Below are positions 21,052-32,540 of a stretch of DNA of 64,000 nt, in pieces. Position 1 is the first letter of the stretch. Each line of letters begins with the position of its first letter. Both the position numbers and the translations under genes were made by a program. The notes under the pieces were generated by a model, which was given only the letters and a program-made list of their open reading frames with translations, made no database searches and was not told the origin of the DNA. The DNA lies in the NCBI RefSeq assembly GCF_003589595.1, contig NW_020653715.1, forward strand, positions 1,830,574-1,894,573, in the 5' to 3' direction. The stretch comes from Hyposmocoma kahamanoa. Taxonomy: Eukaryota; Arthropoda; Insecta; Lepidoptera; Cosmopterigidae.

Positions 21052-21740
21052 TTTTAGAATAGAATAGAATAGAATACGTTTATTTGCCAGAATACAGTAA
21101 TTACAAAGGTCTTAAGTAAAATTAGGTACATTGTATTCAACCTGCAAGCAGATGTGCAAATATTAATGGGATTCAATGTTTCTTTAGTCTCTATAGTTTC
21201 TAATTAATGTAATGAATTTGTAAATTCTAAGTATTCTTTATTACTATAGAAGCAATGTGTCAAAAGCCATTTTGTCAATTTTAATTTAAAAGTATGTCCT
21301 TGTAACAATTTAATTTCGTTTTGTAATTTATTGTAAATAATTATACACATGTTGAAGCAGTTATTCTTATAAATTACTTTACGGCAACGAGGTTGGTATA
21401 AGAGATTCATAATTTTTGCTCTAGTTTGCCTTTGAATGACTTCACCGCGTGTTTTAAAATATTGAGGATGAGAGTTGACAAATACGCAGATATCCCTAAT
21501 GTACATGCATGGCAAAGGTAATATGTTCAGCCTTTTAAACAGCGGTTTGCAACTGTCATCGAACCACGCACCGCATATTGCTCGAATACACTTCTTCTGG
21601 ACTTTAAACGCTCTTTCTAAGATTACTGAGTTACCCCATAGTACAAGACCGTAGCTGAGCACGGACGAAACGTAGCCGTGATAGGCCGTCAACGCAGCTT
21701 CCAGCGAGACAGTTTGCCTTAGTCTTCGTAAAGAGTAAAT
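21052..21740 (-). mobile_element. J2 LINE, 5'-truncated
   Basis: A non-LTR 3' end on the minus strand: a C-terminal coding part, a short 3' UTR, and a tail of TATTC repeats (read as GAATAGAATAGAATAGAATA at about 21057-21076). Its 5' truncation point is near 21740. Confidence 0.75.
21204..21737 (-). pseudogene. J2 LINE reverse-transcriptase C-terminus, single open frame
   Basis: About 175 residues are open. The frame starts upstream of the first ATG (LRRLRQTVSLEAALTAYHGY) and continues VSSVLSYGLVLWGNS, VQKKCIRAICGAWFDDSCKP, LFKRLNILPLPCMYI and KLTKWLLTHCFYSNKEYLEF, the tail characteristic of Jockey-type polymerases. It has no frameshift or internal stop over its length, so it is younger than most LINE relics here. 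It lacks the catalytic domain and cannot act alone. Confidence 0.8.
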
Positions 21741-22037
21741 ACAAACTCAAATAGCTTTGGTTGATTCCGCATGACAGTGAAAGTGTTGAATGAATCATCA
21801 AAATATATAGTAAAATTGATGATATACACTGATTAGTATATGGTGTGAAAACACGATGCCTAAAAATTTTCACGGTAGTGACAAAAACAAACCAAAACCG
21901 CTGTATTCTGTAGGTTCTTTACATATACCAATGATTTTTTTATATCAACTGAACTAAATACAACACGTTACGTTAGTATACGTACGATATACATTTTTCA
22001 AATGTAAAAAAAAAGTAAATTCTGACCCAAGCAAAAT

Positions 22038-22160
22038 TTTCAAGGCGAGAGTGAAAAGGCATTAGGTGATAAGGCATATAGGTGTGCATGTTCCATCGTC
22101 GACTTCATCGCCATTTTCCATGAGGTGAGATGGAAGTCAAATGCGCACTTATTTTTTAAC
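22038..22160 (+). mobile_element. J1 LINE, last 120 bp
   Basis: TTTTCAAGGCGAGAGTGAAA, CCATCGTCGACTTCATCG and CATGAGGTGAGATGG match the J1 3' end at 36660-36775, including GTCAAATGCGCACTTA before the A/T tail. Confidence 0.65.
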
Positions 22161-22289
22161 AAAATAATTTTTTTTTTTTAAATAGTGCGGGAAAAATTTG
22201 AATTCCAGCTGAGGTAGTATCGACTCTTAATACAATGAACAAAAATAGACATCATTCGTCTCCAGAAAAATCATAAATAAATAAAAGGA

Positions 22290-22530
22290 ACGCATGAGTC
22301 GCTCAGCGAGCTATGGGACGGCCTGTGCTCGAAGATTCTCTGAAGGATAAAATTCAAAACGTGGTTATGGGACAGAGAATCAAAGGTTGTCTACATAGCT
22401 GGTAGGTGAACGAAGCTGAAGTGGTAGTGGCCTGGCCATATCTATCCAAGAAGCGATAACCGATGTTGGAAACGAGTTCTTGAGTGGAAACCACAGCTCG
22501 GGGAATGCAGTGAAAACTAACAAAATAACT
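22290..22530 (+). pseudogene. RTE-like LINE C-terminal relic
   Basis: Fragments such as KWQWPGHIYPRSDNRCWKRV and LEWKPQLGECSEN can be read in one frame, the same domain as at 26755-27016. Strongly decayed. Confidence 0.5.
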
Positions 22531-22554
22531 GAAAAAAAAACAAAAATATTTAAA

Positions 22555-22780
22555 TATCAGACAATATCACATACGTTGATCTCAAAGTAAGTAGCTAAAG
22601 CACTTGTATTATGGAAATTGGAAACAACGACGGTACCACAAACACCCAGATCCTAGGCAATATAGAAACGTTAGTTTTTCACACTGACCTGGCTAGGGAT
22701 CGAACCCGGGACCTCAGGGATGGCGACACCATGATGAAAACCGGTGTGCAAGCTACTCGACCACGGAAATCGTCAAAGAA
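22555..22780 (-). mobile_element. SINE D copy (tRNA-like)
   Basis: On the minus strand a worn tRNA-like head (TCCGTGGTCGAGTAGCTTGC, with GGGTTCGATCCC as B box) is followed by GGATCTGGGTGTTTGTGGTA, CCGTCGTTGTTTCCAATTTC and CAAGTGCTTTAGCTACTTAC. The body is shared with 42860-43075. Confidence 0.65.
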
Positions 22781-23295
22781 ATGTAAGAAATAAAAAAGAA
22801 AGAAAAAAAAGAAATAGTTATAATGCCTAGTCCAGCTGCAGGTTTCTTTTAACTTGTACGATGTTATGGTAATCGAGAATATTTAGATATTTTCGTTTCC
22901 ATGCCAAGTATACACATTTACCATTGCCATTACGGGCTAAGGTACAATATCTTGGAGATGTACTCTGTAACTGAGCCATAGACACGTTATTCACGTTTGT
23001 TTTTAATTTTAATTTATACATTTCTAATGTGGCGTTTAACAGCTCTATACGCGTCCGTATCTAATCGAGCTCGAGCGCCTTTCAATCAGAATGTCTTAGC
23101 GACACCTCGGACCCGAAGATTTGCATCTCCGATGTATATCCAATTTGTGTATAGCGTAATATGCGACTTGTTGTTATGGTGGCGTTCGTTGGTTGTTGAT
23201 TGTTTGTTCATTGCAGAATTACAATTGATAACACGATCATAGCAAAAATGATAGAAAAGCAACGGTATATATTTTTAAATCAGTCATAACTCATC
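22781..23295. other. no gene recognised
   Basis: No repeat or domain assigned. Confidence 0.4.
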
Positions 23296-23420
23296 AACCC
23301 ATTTATTCGTCCCACTGCTGGGTACGGGTCTCCTCTCTGGCGAGGTTTTAGGTCATAGTCTGCATCGCTGGCTCAATTCCTTCATAGAAAAGGTCATCAA
23401 GGTCACTAAATTTCGCACAT
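23296..23420. mobile_element. SINE-like interspersed repeat fragment
   Basis: CCCACTGCTGGGTACGGGTC, CTCTGGCGAGGTTTTAGG and TCGCTGGCTCAATTCC show the same layout as 4390-4525. Confidence 0.45.
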
Positions 23421-23427
23421 TTCTTTC

Positions 23428-23700
23428 AAGTCATACGCCTGATGGTAAGCTACACGCCTGTCCATAGCAGTTTCAATGCCACTCACAAACTTTACATCGC
23501 AAAGATCTGAGGTCCACTGCCACTGTTGCCGTCACCCTGAGACATAAGTTGACAAGTCCCATGTGCCTGTAATTTCACCAGCACCCTTACCCTTTAAAAC
23601 TGGAACGCAGTAATGCATCACGAACCTCTGAGTTACTCGGAAAGTCACTGTGAAACTGTTCGTCCAGAGAAGTAGGTGATGTAAGCATTTTAGCGTTCCA
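23428..23700. mobile_element. family A antisense copy fused to a sense copy
   Basis: 23428-23618 is antisense family A (AAGTCATACGCCTGATGG to GGAACGCAGTAATGC). From about 23650 it reads in sense (GTGAAACTGTTCGTCCAGAG, then GATGTAAGCATTTTAGCGTT). The sense copy is interrupted at 23700 by a Penelope-like element and resumes at 25235. Confidence 0.65.
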
Positions 23701-23844
23701 TATACTTTTAAACTTTCGCGTTGCATTGTACTAACATTTGGAAACGGGAATAAACGCGTTTACGTTCGTATAGGTATTTTTCACACCTACCTAGTTTCCC
23801 GACGTTTCGGCCAGGTTGCACTGGCCGTGGTCATGGGTATAGGT

Positions 23845-25028
23845 ATTTTTTAATACAGTTGCTCAAAACGTGGTATTTTTCGCACTACAAGTCGTGCCGA
23901 AAGTTGGAATTTTCGCACTAGTGCTTTTTACTTTCCATTTTTTTTTAATTTACTGTTGTTTCAAATCTTAAGCACAGACCTAAAGAAGTTGTATATTTAT
24001 TTAATATTTATGTGCTTTGTGACGTAAGTCATTCGTCATTAAAACTTATATTTATTTACAAATACTATTTATTTATTTATTTATTTATTTATTTATTTGC
24101 ATTTTACATGTAGTGTTATTATAGTATCTTAGAACTATGTTAGGAACTACATGCGATACCCTGTAAGGGCGTTGCAAAGTACTTATGATATACATTTTAT
24201 ATACATATTAATAATTAGCGTTTTGTCATTACATTCATAAAATTTTTCATTATACTATTGTTAACTATATTAATTCTAATTCACATAACAATTTTATCGA
24301 ACAATGTTGTCGTCAATGAATAATAATTTGGATAATAAAAATATAAAGGCTAAAGTCAACTTCTAAATGTTACTTTTATTATTTCATGTCCAATTTTTTT
24401 TTTTTGTCGAAATTCCATTCTTTATTTGCATTTGAATGTCTAAATTCATTACAATATATTAACCGAAACGTTAAAAATATTCTAAAATTTAGGTATTTTA
24501 TTTATTTATGTCATTGAAGAACTCAGTAATACTGTAATAACTTTTCTCTATAAGGAATTGTTTTAGATGTTTTACAAATGTTGTATAATTCCGTATAATT
24601 TTAAGATGATTCGGTGTTTCGTTGTATATTTTGATAACCATGGAATGTGGAGCAGCCGTACATGTTTTTAATTTATATAATTAACGTATCGAGTGGAGGT
24701 CTCTGCCTACCCCTGAATGGGTGACAGGCGAGATTTTTATGTATATTGTTTTATGTATTACAGACAAATTGTATCTCACTACCGTGCACGGGTTCTTAAA
24801 GAAGTTTAAACAAAAGTACCAGGACTTCATAATAAGAAAAGTGGTTACAGACCGATATTACAGAAAATAATCAAAAACAGCACGTTAGAACTATATTTCC
24901 ATAGGCTTTTAAATAATGGTTGCAGTGGTTGTATTTCATTATTTTAATTTACTAGCAGAAAATGAGTTTTTTTTAAATACTGTTTTATTTTACTTTCAAT
25001 GTAGTTTTTTCGCAAATGTATTAAAAAA
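23845..25028. mobile_element. M6 DNA transposon, long derivative
   Basis: It starts TTTTTTAATACAGTTGCTCA and ends GCAAATGTATTAAAAAA, a roughly 16-bp inverted terminal repeat. About 180 bp at the left (CGCACTACAAGTCGTGCC to CGTAAGTCATTCGTCATT) and 80 bp at the right match M6 at 39866-40546. The middle differs and includes a TTTA microsatellite. No coding frame of note. Confidence 0.65.
24067..24099. repeat. (TTTA)n microsatellite
   Basis: About eight uninterrupted ATTT units inside M6. Confidence 0.9.
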
Positions 25029-25234
25029 CGTCGTTTGATACACGCGCGGATTTGTTATTTTCACTTGTCTCGCGTCTTGACCCTCGCCTCTGGCTCGGGC
25101 CAAGAAGCCTCGAGCCTCGTAAATGATGACTAACTTTCCGCACTTATATCAAAAATAACTATTTTCACACAACTAGGTAGGTGTGGAAAATAACTATTCG
25201 TATGTAAACGCGTTTATTCCCGTTTCCAAATGTA

Positions 25235-25397
25235 TAGCGTTTCTGTTTAGAAAGTTAAGGGTGCTGGCAAAATTACAGACACATGGGACTTGTCAACTTA
25301 TGTCTCAGGATGGTGGGCAACTGCTATGGACAGGCATGTCGCTTATCACCAGACGCTCAACTCGTTCGTTCCGTCACTTGGTGTCATAAAAAAAGTT
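25235..25397 (+). mobile_element. family A, 3' continuation after a nested insertion
   Basis: Sense family A from GCGTTTCTGTTTAG through GTTAAGGGTGCTGGCAAAAT to the GGTGTCATAAAAAAA tail, with the middle block deleted (CTCAGGATGGTGGGCAACTG). Confidence 0.7.
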
Positions 25398-25399
25398 TT

Positions 25400-26090
25400 T
25401 GTTTCAGTACAATTTTAAACCTCGAAAATGACAAAGTTTGTATATGAACAGGATTTTTTCTTTGTGAAGCCGACTATCAAGAACAGCTAGTTTATATTTA
25501 TACCTCGTATTAATGTCGTGCAAACTATACAATACAGGTTGCCCTAAAAAGGTTTTTGTATAAATTATTTTCTTCGTCAAACATTTTCAAACATAACGAA
25601 ATGTAAATCTAATGTTTTTACTCGTTCAATTTTGGGTCGACCAACTTCATACCGCACCAAGTTTCCTCGAAGTTATTATAAACTCGCATCGTATACTCTT
25701 TGACGTGCTATTGAAAACTTTGCATAGACGAAAGTTAATATGTAGGAACGCATACTCGACTACAACGATGCTAATGCAAGTGTACTAGATATTTGCATTT
25801 TACTTTATCATAGTGATACGATTTTCACAAATTTGTTTTTTAAAACACATTCATATACGTGGTGGGTCAAAATGACCGGTACTTCATCTACCGATTGGGG
25901 TCATAGGAGGTCAAAGTAACAGACAACATTCACTCAGAAGTAAAATATCGTCCACATACAGCTAATATTATGAACACATACGCGTTATTATATTGCATGA
26001 TGACGATATCAATAATTACTTGTCGATTTGATTTAAATAGAATCGATAACAGGAAAATGTTGTGATAGAAGGTGCATTCGAGTGTTTGAC
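25400..26090. other. no gene recognised
   Basis: Unassigned AT-rich sequence. Confidence 0.45.
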
Positions 26091-26094
26091 TGCC

Positions 26095-26352
26095 TGGTGG
26101 CAGTGCCTGTACCTATTTCTGTCGCCAAGCAGTAATGTAAGCATTACTGTGTTCCAAGTTTGCAGGGTGCTGGTGAAATTATAGGTACATGGGACATGTC
26201 AGCTTATGTCTCGGGTGACTGGCGCAATGGCAGTGCCCCTAAGATCTTTGTGATTTAAAGCTCTGAGTGGCATTGCAACTGTTATGAATATGTGTGTCGC
26301 TTACCACCAGGCGTATGACTTGTTCACCCCGTCATTTGGAATTGTGAAAAGA
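26095..26352 (+). mobile_element. family A copy
   Basis: Sense copy with CTATTTCTGTCGCCAAGCAG, GGTACATGGGACATGTCAGC and the end GTCATTTGGAATTGTGAAAA. A second, much worn 3' end may lie at 26555-26655. Confidence 0.7.
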
Positions 26353-26754
26353 AAAGACGAAATGTTTTCTTAAATAGAAACACCTAGATGTGGGCTTGGC
26401 CACAACCCCAAAAACAACGTAATCGACGATGGCGTTGGCGACGAACGCGTTTTTAAAGACGATACTCATGAATAGTTTGAATATTGTTATAACGCAGTAC
26501 TTAAAGGGTTCGACAAGGGAATATTTTCACCATATGTATTTCGTAGCGAAGTGATAGAGCCTGAAGTGCAGTGTCTGAATGACATTGCTATTGTCAAGGA
26601 TAGGTATTATGCATTACGCATTATGTGTATTGATAAATCATAAAAAAAATGTTTCCACCAATAAATGAGCCACGAACTATGAAAAAATGGTCTTGTTAAA
26701 TTTATTTTGCTATGGTGACTAATCGAGTCACGTGTCAGCTTACACTGATCATAT

Positions 26755-27016
26755 TTGACCGACACCTGTGGGCGTGTGACAGAGAACTATCGACATGCCT
26801 GGTAGAATAAGCAAGCCGAAATGGTAGTGGGTTGGCCACATCTATCGAAGAACCGATTATCGATGGGGGAAAGCGAGTTCTTGAGTGGAGATCAATGCTC
26901 GGCCTATGGCCAGATGGAGCGATGATTTGCGGAGGGCTTGCATGGGAAATGGCGCGCATTGGGAGAGACCTATGTCCAGCAGTGGACTACAATAAGCTGT
27001 TGCTGATGATGATGTG
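26755..27016 (+). pseudogene. RTE-like LINE C-terminal relic
   Basis: PKW then WVGHIYR, TDYRWGKRVLEWRSMLGLW and IGRDLCPAVDYNKL correspond to the GHIARRTDGRW...LEWRPR...QQW end of RTE-type polymerases. It ends in a GATGATGATG tail, a typical simple-repeat 3' end. Confidence 0.65.
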
Positions 27017-27019
27017 GGC

Positions 27020-27938
27020 TTGTGCATACATTTTTTAAGATCTGTCCTCTATTACATTTCTTACGTCCCAAAGTCTTAGTATTGAAAACTGAAAGGCTTT
27101 GGAGGAAATTAATTGAGCTGAAAGACGGGCGTTTTCAAAGGAAAATAACGATACGGAGGATACTAAGCCATGTAACCTAAGACGCAAAGTTGAATATGCA
27201 ACGCAACGTCGGAATGCATTGTCAAAGAATTGCATTCGTAGATTTTGGCTTTTTTCGTCATTTAAATAAGTTTGCTTTTACTTTACAATTTTTCTTGTTC
27301 CGTCTTGTAAAAAGTGTGAAAGAACTGTAGTATATTCAGTAATTAATAATTTTCGTAGTTAATTACATTTCAATCCATGAAAATAAACTGGAAATTAAAA
27401 CAGAAAACAGCTGAGCAGATGTTCATCAAACATAGTAAAAATAACAAAATAATAATAATAACATGACAATAAATATTAACAACATAATATTAAACATTTT
27501 TCCCCTGAATTGACACGTGTAACTGTGATTTTTCAATGTGAAAATTAATATGTTGTTTACATTTCAATAATATTGTTTTAGTTTCTGCTCCACAAGTAGA
27601 AGAAGAGAAGATTTATTTTCTTAATAACTTATTTCTTGTGCTACTTGTAGAGATTTGTTATTAGTACTTTCACATGTTACTTAACATATATTTATTGTTA
27701 AAAAATAGCTAGGAATCTTGGCATGGTAACTGGATAATTTAATCAGAATTAAATTATTAAATAAAAGCTTTGAGATCTGTCCAACCGTTTAAGAGCTACG
27801 ATACCAGAGACAAACACTTCAAACTTATAACTCGCCTCTTTTTATATTGGAGGTTAAAAAACATCCATACCTAATTAGCTAATGAAATGTGTCAGCACAT
27901 GTTAGTAAATAAGTAAGATCTCTTTAACACAACAATAA
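27020..27938. other. no gene recognised
   Basis: AT-rich with an AATAATAAT run near 27450; nothing assigned. Confidence 0.45.
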
Positions 27939-27939
27939 G

Positions 27940-28163
27940 TAATAATAATAATAATAATACGCACACACTCAACATAGCCCCGCACTAGGGGAAACCCTGT
28001 GTCGCGGGTGCTATGGACATACACATAGACAACCACAAATTACACCCAAAGTCACGAGAGAAATAAATGTAGGCCATACAAATATTTCTCCCGACCCCGG
28101 AATCAAATCTGGGACCTCAACCTGTGGCAGTCCGGCATGGTAACCTTTCGGCCACGGAGGCAG
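27940..28163 (-). mobile_element. SINE B, full-length copy
   Basis: The minus strand reads tRNA-like head (CCTCCGTGGCCGAAAGGTTA A-box region, AGGTCCCAGATTTGATTCCG B-box region), GAAATATTTGTATGGCCTAC, GTGGTTGTCTATGTGTATGT, the GCACTAGGGG-complement block, and a TATTATTATT tail. This is the best reference copy in the window. Confidence 0.8.
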
Positions 28164-28530
28164 TTTTATCAAATTATAATCTCAGAATTTGATATAATTA
28201 TGAAAAATTATATCAAATTCAGATATTTTGAACTCGTGACATCAGTCATGGAAGGTAACTGCTATAATAACCAAGCTATCGTTTGCTATAAGGCCATCAG
28301 ATATGAATCTTTAATTTTCCAAATTTATTAAAACGCTAAGCGAACTCCGCGTTCAAACAGCAATATTTTTAACGACGGAGGTTAGTTTAGGAATGGGATG
28401 TGTGTCGATAAAAAATAATTATTTATATCGATTAAATTCACTAGTCATGAAATCGTACTCTAACTACCGCTTTAACAGATCATAGTTCATATAAAATCAG
28501 AATTTAATTTACGTATCACAGACAGCTTTC
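28164..28530. other. no gene recognised
   Basis: A short inverted AATTTGATATAATT pair lies near 28185-28220; otherwise nothing. Confidence 0.4.
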
Positions 28531-28531
28531 T

Positions 28532-29030
28532 ATAATAATAATAATAATAATAACGCAACATGTTTATAGTCCCGCACTAGGGAAACCCTGTGTCGCGGGT
28601 GCCATGGACACACATACACAACCACAAATTACATTCAAACTCACAAGAGAAACATATGTCATCATCATCATCATATCAGCCCGAAGACGTCCACTGCTGA
28701 ACAAAAGCTTCCCCCAAAGATTTCCACACTAGTCGATCAGACGCGGCATGCATCCATCGGTTACCCGCGGCCCTTACCAGGTCATCTGTCCATCTAGTAG
28801 GGGGCCGTCCCACTGAATGCCTTCCAGTTCGTGGTCTCCATTCGAGAAATTTTCTGCCCCAAAGGCCGTCAGTTCTACGAGCCATGTGCCCTGCCCATTG
28901 TTACCTCAACTTGCTAGTCCTTTGAGAAATATATGTAGGTCATACTAATGTTTCTTCCGGCCCGGGAATCAAACCCGGAACCGGTGTGTGGCATTCAGGC
29001 ATTGTCACCGTTCGGCCTTATCCTATTACT
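28532..29030 (-). mobile_element. SINE B split by an RTE fragment
   Basis: Antisense SINE B at 28532-28659 and 28925-29030. AGAAACATATGT (28648-28659) and AGAAATATATGT (28925-28936) flank the inserted LINE piece: a 12-bp duplication with one change. Confidence 0.8.
28660..28924 (-). pseudogene. RTE-like LINE 3' fragment nested in SINE B
   Basis: A 69-residue frame reads MARRTDGLWGRKFLEWRPRT, GRHSVGRPPTRWTDDLVRAA and LVWKSLGEAFVQQWTSSG, the C-terminal end of an RTE-type polymerase. The stop is followed by ATGATGATGATGATG on the minus strand, the 3' tail. Truncated to 265 bp. Confidence 0.8.
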
Positions 29031-29179
29031 CCGGCGGGGCTAACTACAGGGCGAAGTCCTTGAAGATTGATCCTCTAAACAAAAAAAGGAGGATGTTCAG
29101 ATTCTTGGAAGAGGTTTGAGTTGAGATTCTTGGAAGCATCACATGCAAAACACGCGCCTAGACGTCAAATTAGGGACAC

Positions 29180-29366
29180 CAGTAGTAGCAGTAGAGCTTA
29201 TCGTGAAAGAGTTTGTCCAGGAAAGTGCTGGCGCAGTGCCAATGCCCCTCAGATCTTTGTGATTTAAAGCTCTGCGTGACGTTGCAACTGTTATGGACAG
29301 GCGTGTCGCTTACCATCACGTGTACGAGTTGTTGGTCTCGTCATTTGGTATTATAAAAAAAAACCC
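29180..29366 (+). mobile_element. family A copy with central deletion
   Basis: The 5' block (GTAGTAGCAGTAGAGCTTAT, GAGTTTGTCCAGG) is joined directly to CGCAGTGCCAATGCCCCTC and the 3' end GTCATTTGGTATTATAAAAA. About 130 bp of the consensus is missing. Confidence 0.7.
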
Positions 29367-29860
29367 TGCCAATTACATCATACATCAACCAGGCATTTCT
29401 ATGAAGGCTGTAATATTGAAAACATTACTGTTAATGTAATTTATGCCTGTTTGAACTGATAATGCTTTTTACCATGACGGTGACCAAGACAGTTCTAAAA
29501 ACTGTATTTAAATACTTAATAATTCTATTTGACTACAGGGACCTTTAAGAAGCAACCGTTCTCCCTCTAGGCTACCACCTCTTACGAATAAGGCTACTTA
29601 ATCATATATATGTGTAACTGCAGTGAAGAAAATATCCCAATATTTCTGTATTATATACTTAACATTTCAATCTGACAATCTGAAAATGATGACCACGATT
29701 TGAAAGGAAATGCTTCAATGGTTTAGTAAAGAAGCGCAACAAGAAGTAGTCCTCCCTAATCTTTAAACAGGGCTGGGTTGAATTTAACAAGAATAAATGG
29801 GCTGATGAGAGTGGCGGTAGTAGAGGTTTGTTAGGATGGTAGTAACTGGAGGTTCACGGC
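29367..29860. other. no gene recognised
   Basis: Nothing assigned. Confidence 0.4.
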
Positions 29861-29873
29861 CTTTTTCTATTGT

Positions 29874-30395
29874 ATAGATTTTAAGACTTTCGTGGTTATT
29901 CACTAAATGATTATCACTAGTATCAGGTTTCTTACCACGGTATGACTTCTTTTTATTTTCCCGATGTTTCGTTGTCGTTCTGTCGACAGAACGTCACTAC
30001 ATACAAAAGGTTGGTACGAGAAGCCATCGAGATCACGAAGTACAAAACATTTAACCGTGATGATGGTTTTAAACTGTCCAATGCATGGAATCCGGTCCTT
30101 AGTGCGTGCAGTAATAAAAACAACAACAACTGAACACTTCGAGTTCAGTTTCGCGTGTGGATACAGTGAGTGTGGTTTGTGTGAAAAAAGTGAGTGACAA
30201 TGGTAACGCCACAACAAATCGCGATGAAGGTAGTCGTCGACAGCGCAAGAGGGTAGACAGATATGTCTGCTCATAAAGCTGACATCTGCCGCCATCCAGT
30301 CAACCCGTGACCACGGAGCGTGCAAGCGTTCCGAAATATCGGGAAAATAAAAAGAAGTCATACCGTGGTAAGAAACCTGATACTAGTGATAATCA
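29874..30395 (+). mobile_element. short Penelope-like element with 65-bp inverted repeats
   Basis: 29907-29971 and 30332-30396 are inverted repeats matching at 64 of 65 positions. TTTTTCTATTGT occurs at 29862-29873 and 30396-30407, a 12-bp target duplication. Inside, REAIEITKYKTF, NRDDGFKLSNAWNPVLSAC is the last part of the GIY-YIG protein of the element at 19309-20190. RT and most of the nuclease are gone, so it is a non-autonomous derivative. Confidence 0.8.
29985..30130 (+). pseudogene. Penelope-like protein C-terminus
   Basis: The frame NVTTYKRLVREAIEITKYKT, FNRDDGFKLSNAWNPVLSAC, SNKNNNN matches the end of the Penelope-like GIY-YIG protein at 19446-19910. The nuclease signature itself is deleted. 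Confidence 0.7.
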
Positions 30396-30409
30396 TTTTT
30401 CTATTGTGT

Positions 30410-31565
30410 TTATGACAGAGATGACACATGCCACGACCTATAAAAATTAACTCAATAAAAAAAATCAGGAGCTAAATTATTCGCGAGCAACAAATTGGTA
30501 ATAAATTGCCTTTGATACGCAAATAGCTTCAACAATCGTAGTGATGACACTATCGGCGAACCATGCTGCACAAATTACGTGCAATAAGATCAATCCAATC
30601 AAACGAACCTATACTTCGATATGATGTCATACTCTCATTCGTAGAATTGACCGTGATTGGATATAAACAGTTGCGATTTTGTTTATATCGAATTATTATT
30701 TAAAAACGAAATTTTTTTGGATCTAAATACCACCTGGGTCAGCAGTGTCAAGGGGGTCTACCACAAACACTTAAAAAATATTACTTTAACCTCACATTGA
30801 CTTTTCGTACCATGACGCGCTTAAAGCAAGGTTATAATAATATTAAAACTATGATGTTTTATTGGCAGCTTTGTGAATATACATTCACTCAGTTCGTACT
30901 ATGACGTGACTTTAACATTATAGTAATATTGTTCTTATGTCAAATTTCACAATCTTAAAATAGTTACTCGGACACAATGGAAACAATAGTATTTAAATAT
31001 TTTATGTCTAAATATTGATTGGTAATTATTAAAAGTTTTTTTTATTTAACAGTACATAGGAAACAATTTCTCGTTAAATAAAAAGACGTTATGTTTATTT
31101 CGTAAAATTATGACAGCGATACTAACGGTTGACGTTAGATTATAATTCCGAATTCAAACGTGACAATCAAGGCTCAGCTTGTTTTATTTATTTTTCTTCA
31201 CGAAAATGCGGCAAAATAATTGAAAACAAGGTAATTTTAACAGATTTTATTAATACATACTTTTCTTTTTTTGGCAGTTAAAATTCTCTGAATGTAAATA
31301 ACATTAAGTACTTTAACATTATACTACGATAACACGTTTCGGAACATCAAAAAATAATGCGATGGCATTATACAGTTCATATAGAGTTATTTCTTTCCTA
31401 TTTTTAGTAAGGAATAGACAATATTGGGAAAATAAAATAAAATAAATAGACAATATCGGCATTATAAAATGTACAAAAGGTAACAGTCCCATTATCACCA
31501 TATCGAAAAAAGCCGTTACGCAAACTTTTGAGGACGGTTTTTTTTAATGAAAAAGTTACAATTGT
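30410..31565. other. no gene recognised
   Basis: AT-rich; only short frames of low-complexity composition. Confidence 0.45.
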
Positions 31566-31567
31566 TA

Positions 31568-31608
31568 TTATATCAAGTGATGGGAAGAACAAGTCGTGCG
31601 CCTGGTTG
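31568..31608 (-). mobile_element. family A 3'-end fragment
   Basis: TATCAAGTGATGGGAAGAAC then AAGTCGTGCGCCTGG is the antisense 3' end only. Confidence 0.6.
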
Positions 31609-32540
31609 TCTTATTTGTAACCAGAAACAACAAGGAATATCTATAATGAACAAATTTTAAAATAACATCTCGCAACATCGATATCAAAACACATACCACA
31701 GCGCACCACTATAGGTTGTACGCGATAGGAAATTAAAATTTTCCTCTTCATTTAAAAAGAAGCAGTGCCGGGGGCTAACTCCTTAATGCGGCTACATCTA
31801 TTCCCGCTCTCTCAACATCGATGTGGTTTTATTTTGAACACCTACCTATACCTGAAAATGTACAGACGGCAGCACATTACGCTACACATTAACGAATCTT
31901 GATCTGTTGTACTAGAGGCGATATTCGAACAAAAGTAATTTAGTTTGCGTGCTCTTTACTGTACAAACAAATATAACTTGTACTTGTCAATAAGACGACT
32001 CATTGGTAACTTATAAAAACGATGTTTTTACGACATTTTGTACACGAACAGACATGGGCTGTGGGTTTAAAACCCAATCAACCTACCCGGTTTTTGCCCG
32101 AAATAGTGGGCAGAAACGGCATATATGGAATTTGGTACAATTCTATACTTATTACAAATTTCGATATAAAAGGTGCACCCCTTTAAAGGATGCTTAATCG
32201 ATTCAAGTTCACACGATCTAACGATTTTTTGTATCGATTTATTTCAATGCGATTTTTAGTAGTTGCATTTCCTATGTGTAACAATCGCGAAAACCTAAGA
32301 ACTCGATATGAAGTTATTTTTTCTCTTTTTTAAATAATATTCGACAAATATTATAGTATTAACAATCATAACATAACTATTGGAAATGAGTCTATTTTTC
32401 CGGATTTAAATCGCGTATATTTGTTTTTTCAAACAAATCAATCGCAAGTGACTGAGCTGAAGTAAATCCTGTAAAATAATTTCATTTGACATGTGTAACA
32501 AACCTGGAAACTATTGGAGTTATGTTACAAAAAAACTATA
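31609..32540. other. no gene; hAT-like and other repeat scraps
   Basis: 32055-32125 (CCCGGTTTTTGCCCGAAATA, GTGGGCAGAAACGGC) resembles the interior of the hAT-like element at 60568-61072. 32378-32445 (CCGGATTTAAATCGCGTATA) shares sequence with 56202-56240. The rest is unassigned. Confidence 0.45.

Larger units (their letters stand above)
23701..25234. mobile_element. Penelope-like element with inverted terminal repeats
   Basis: The left end CATTTGGAAACGGGAATAAA, CGCGTTTACG and CACACCTACCTAGTT returns inverted at 25170-25232. Then CCCGACGTTTCGGCCAGG and CACTGGCCGTGGTCATGG follow, a motif set typical of Penelope-like terminal repeats. TAGCGTTCC at 23691-23699 and TAGCGTTTC at 25235-25243 look like a target duplication with one change. 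No GIY-YIG or RT is left; most of the interior is the M6 insertion. Confidence 0.65.

Noticed and set aside
24067..24099. CRISPR-like or satellite array
   Set aside because: A plain TTTA microsatellite; no spaced repeats occur anywhere in the window.
29903..30361. 152-codon minus-strand frame
   Set aside because: It is the complement of the Penelope-like element including its inverted repeats; the plus-strand frame carries the conserved residues.
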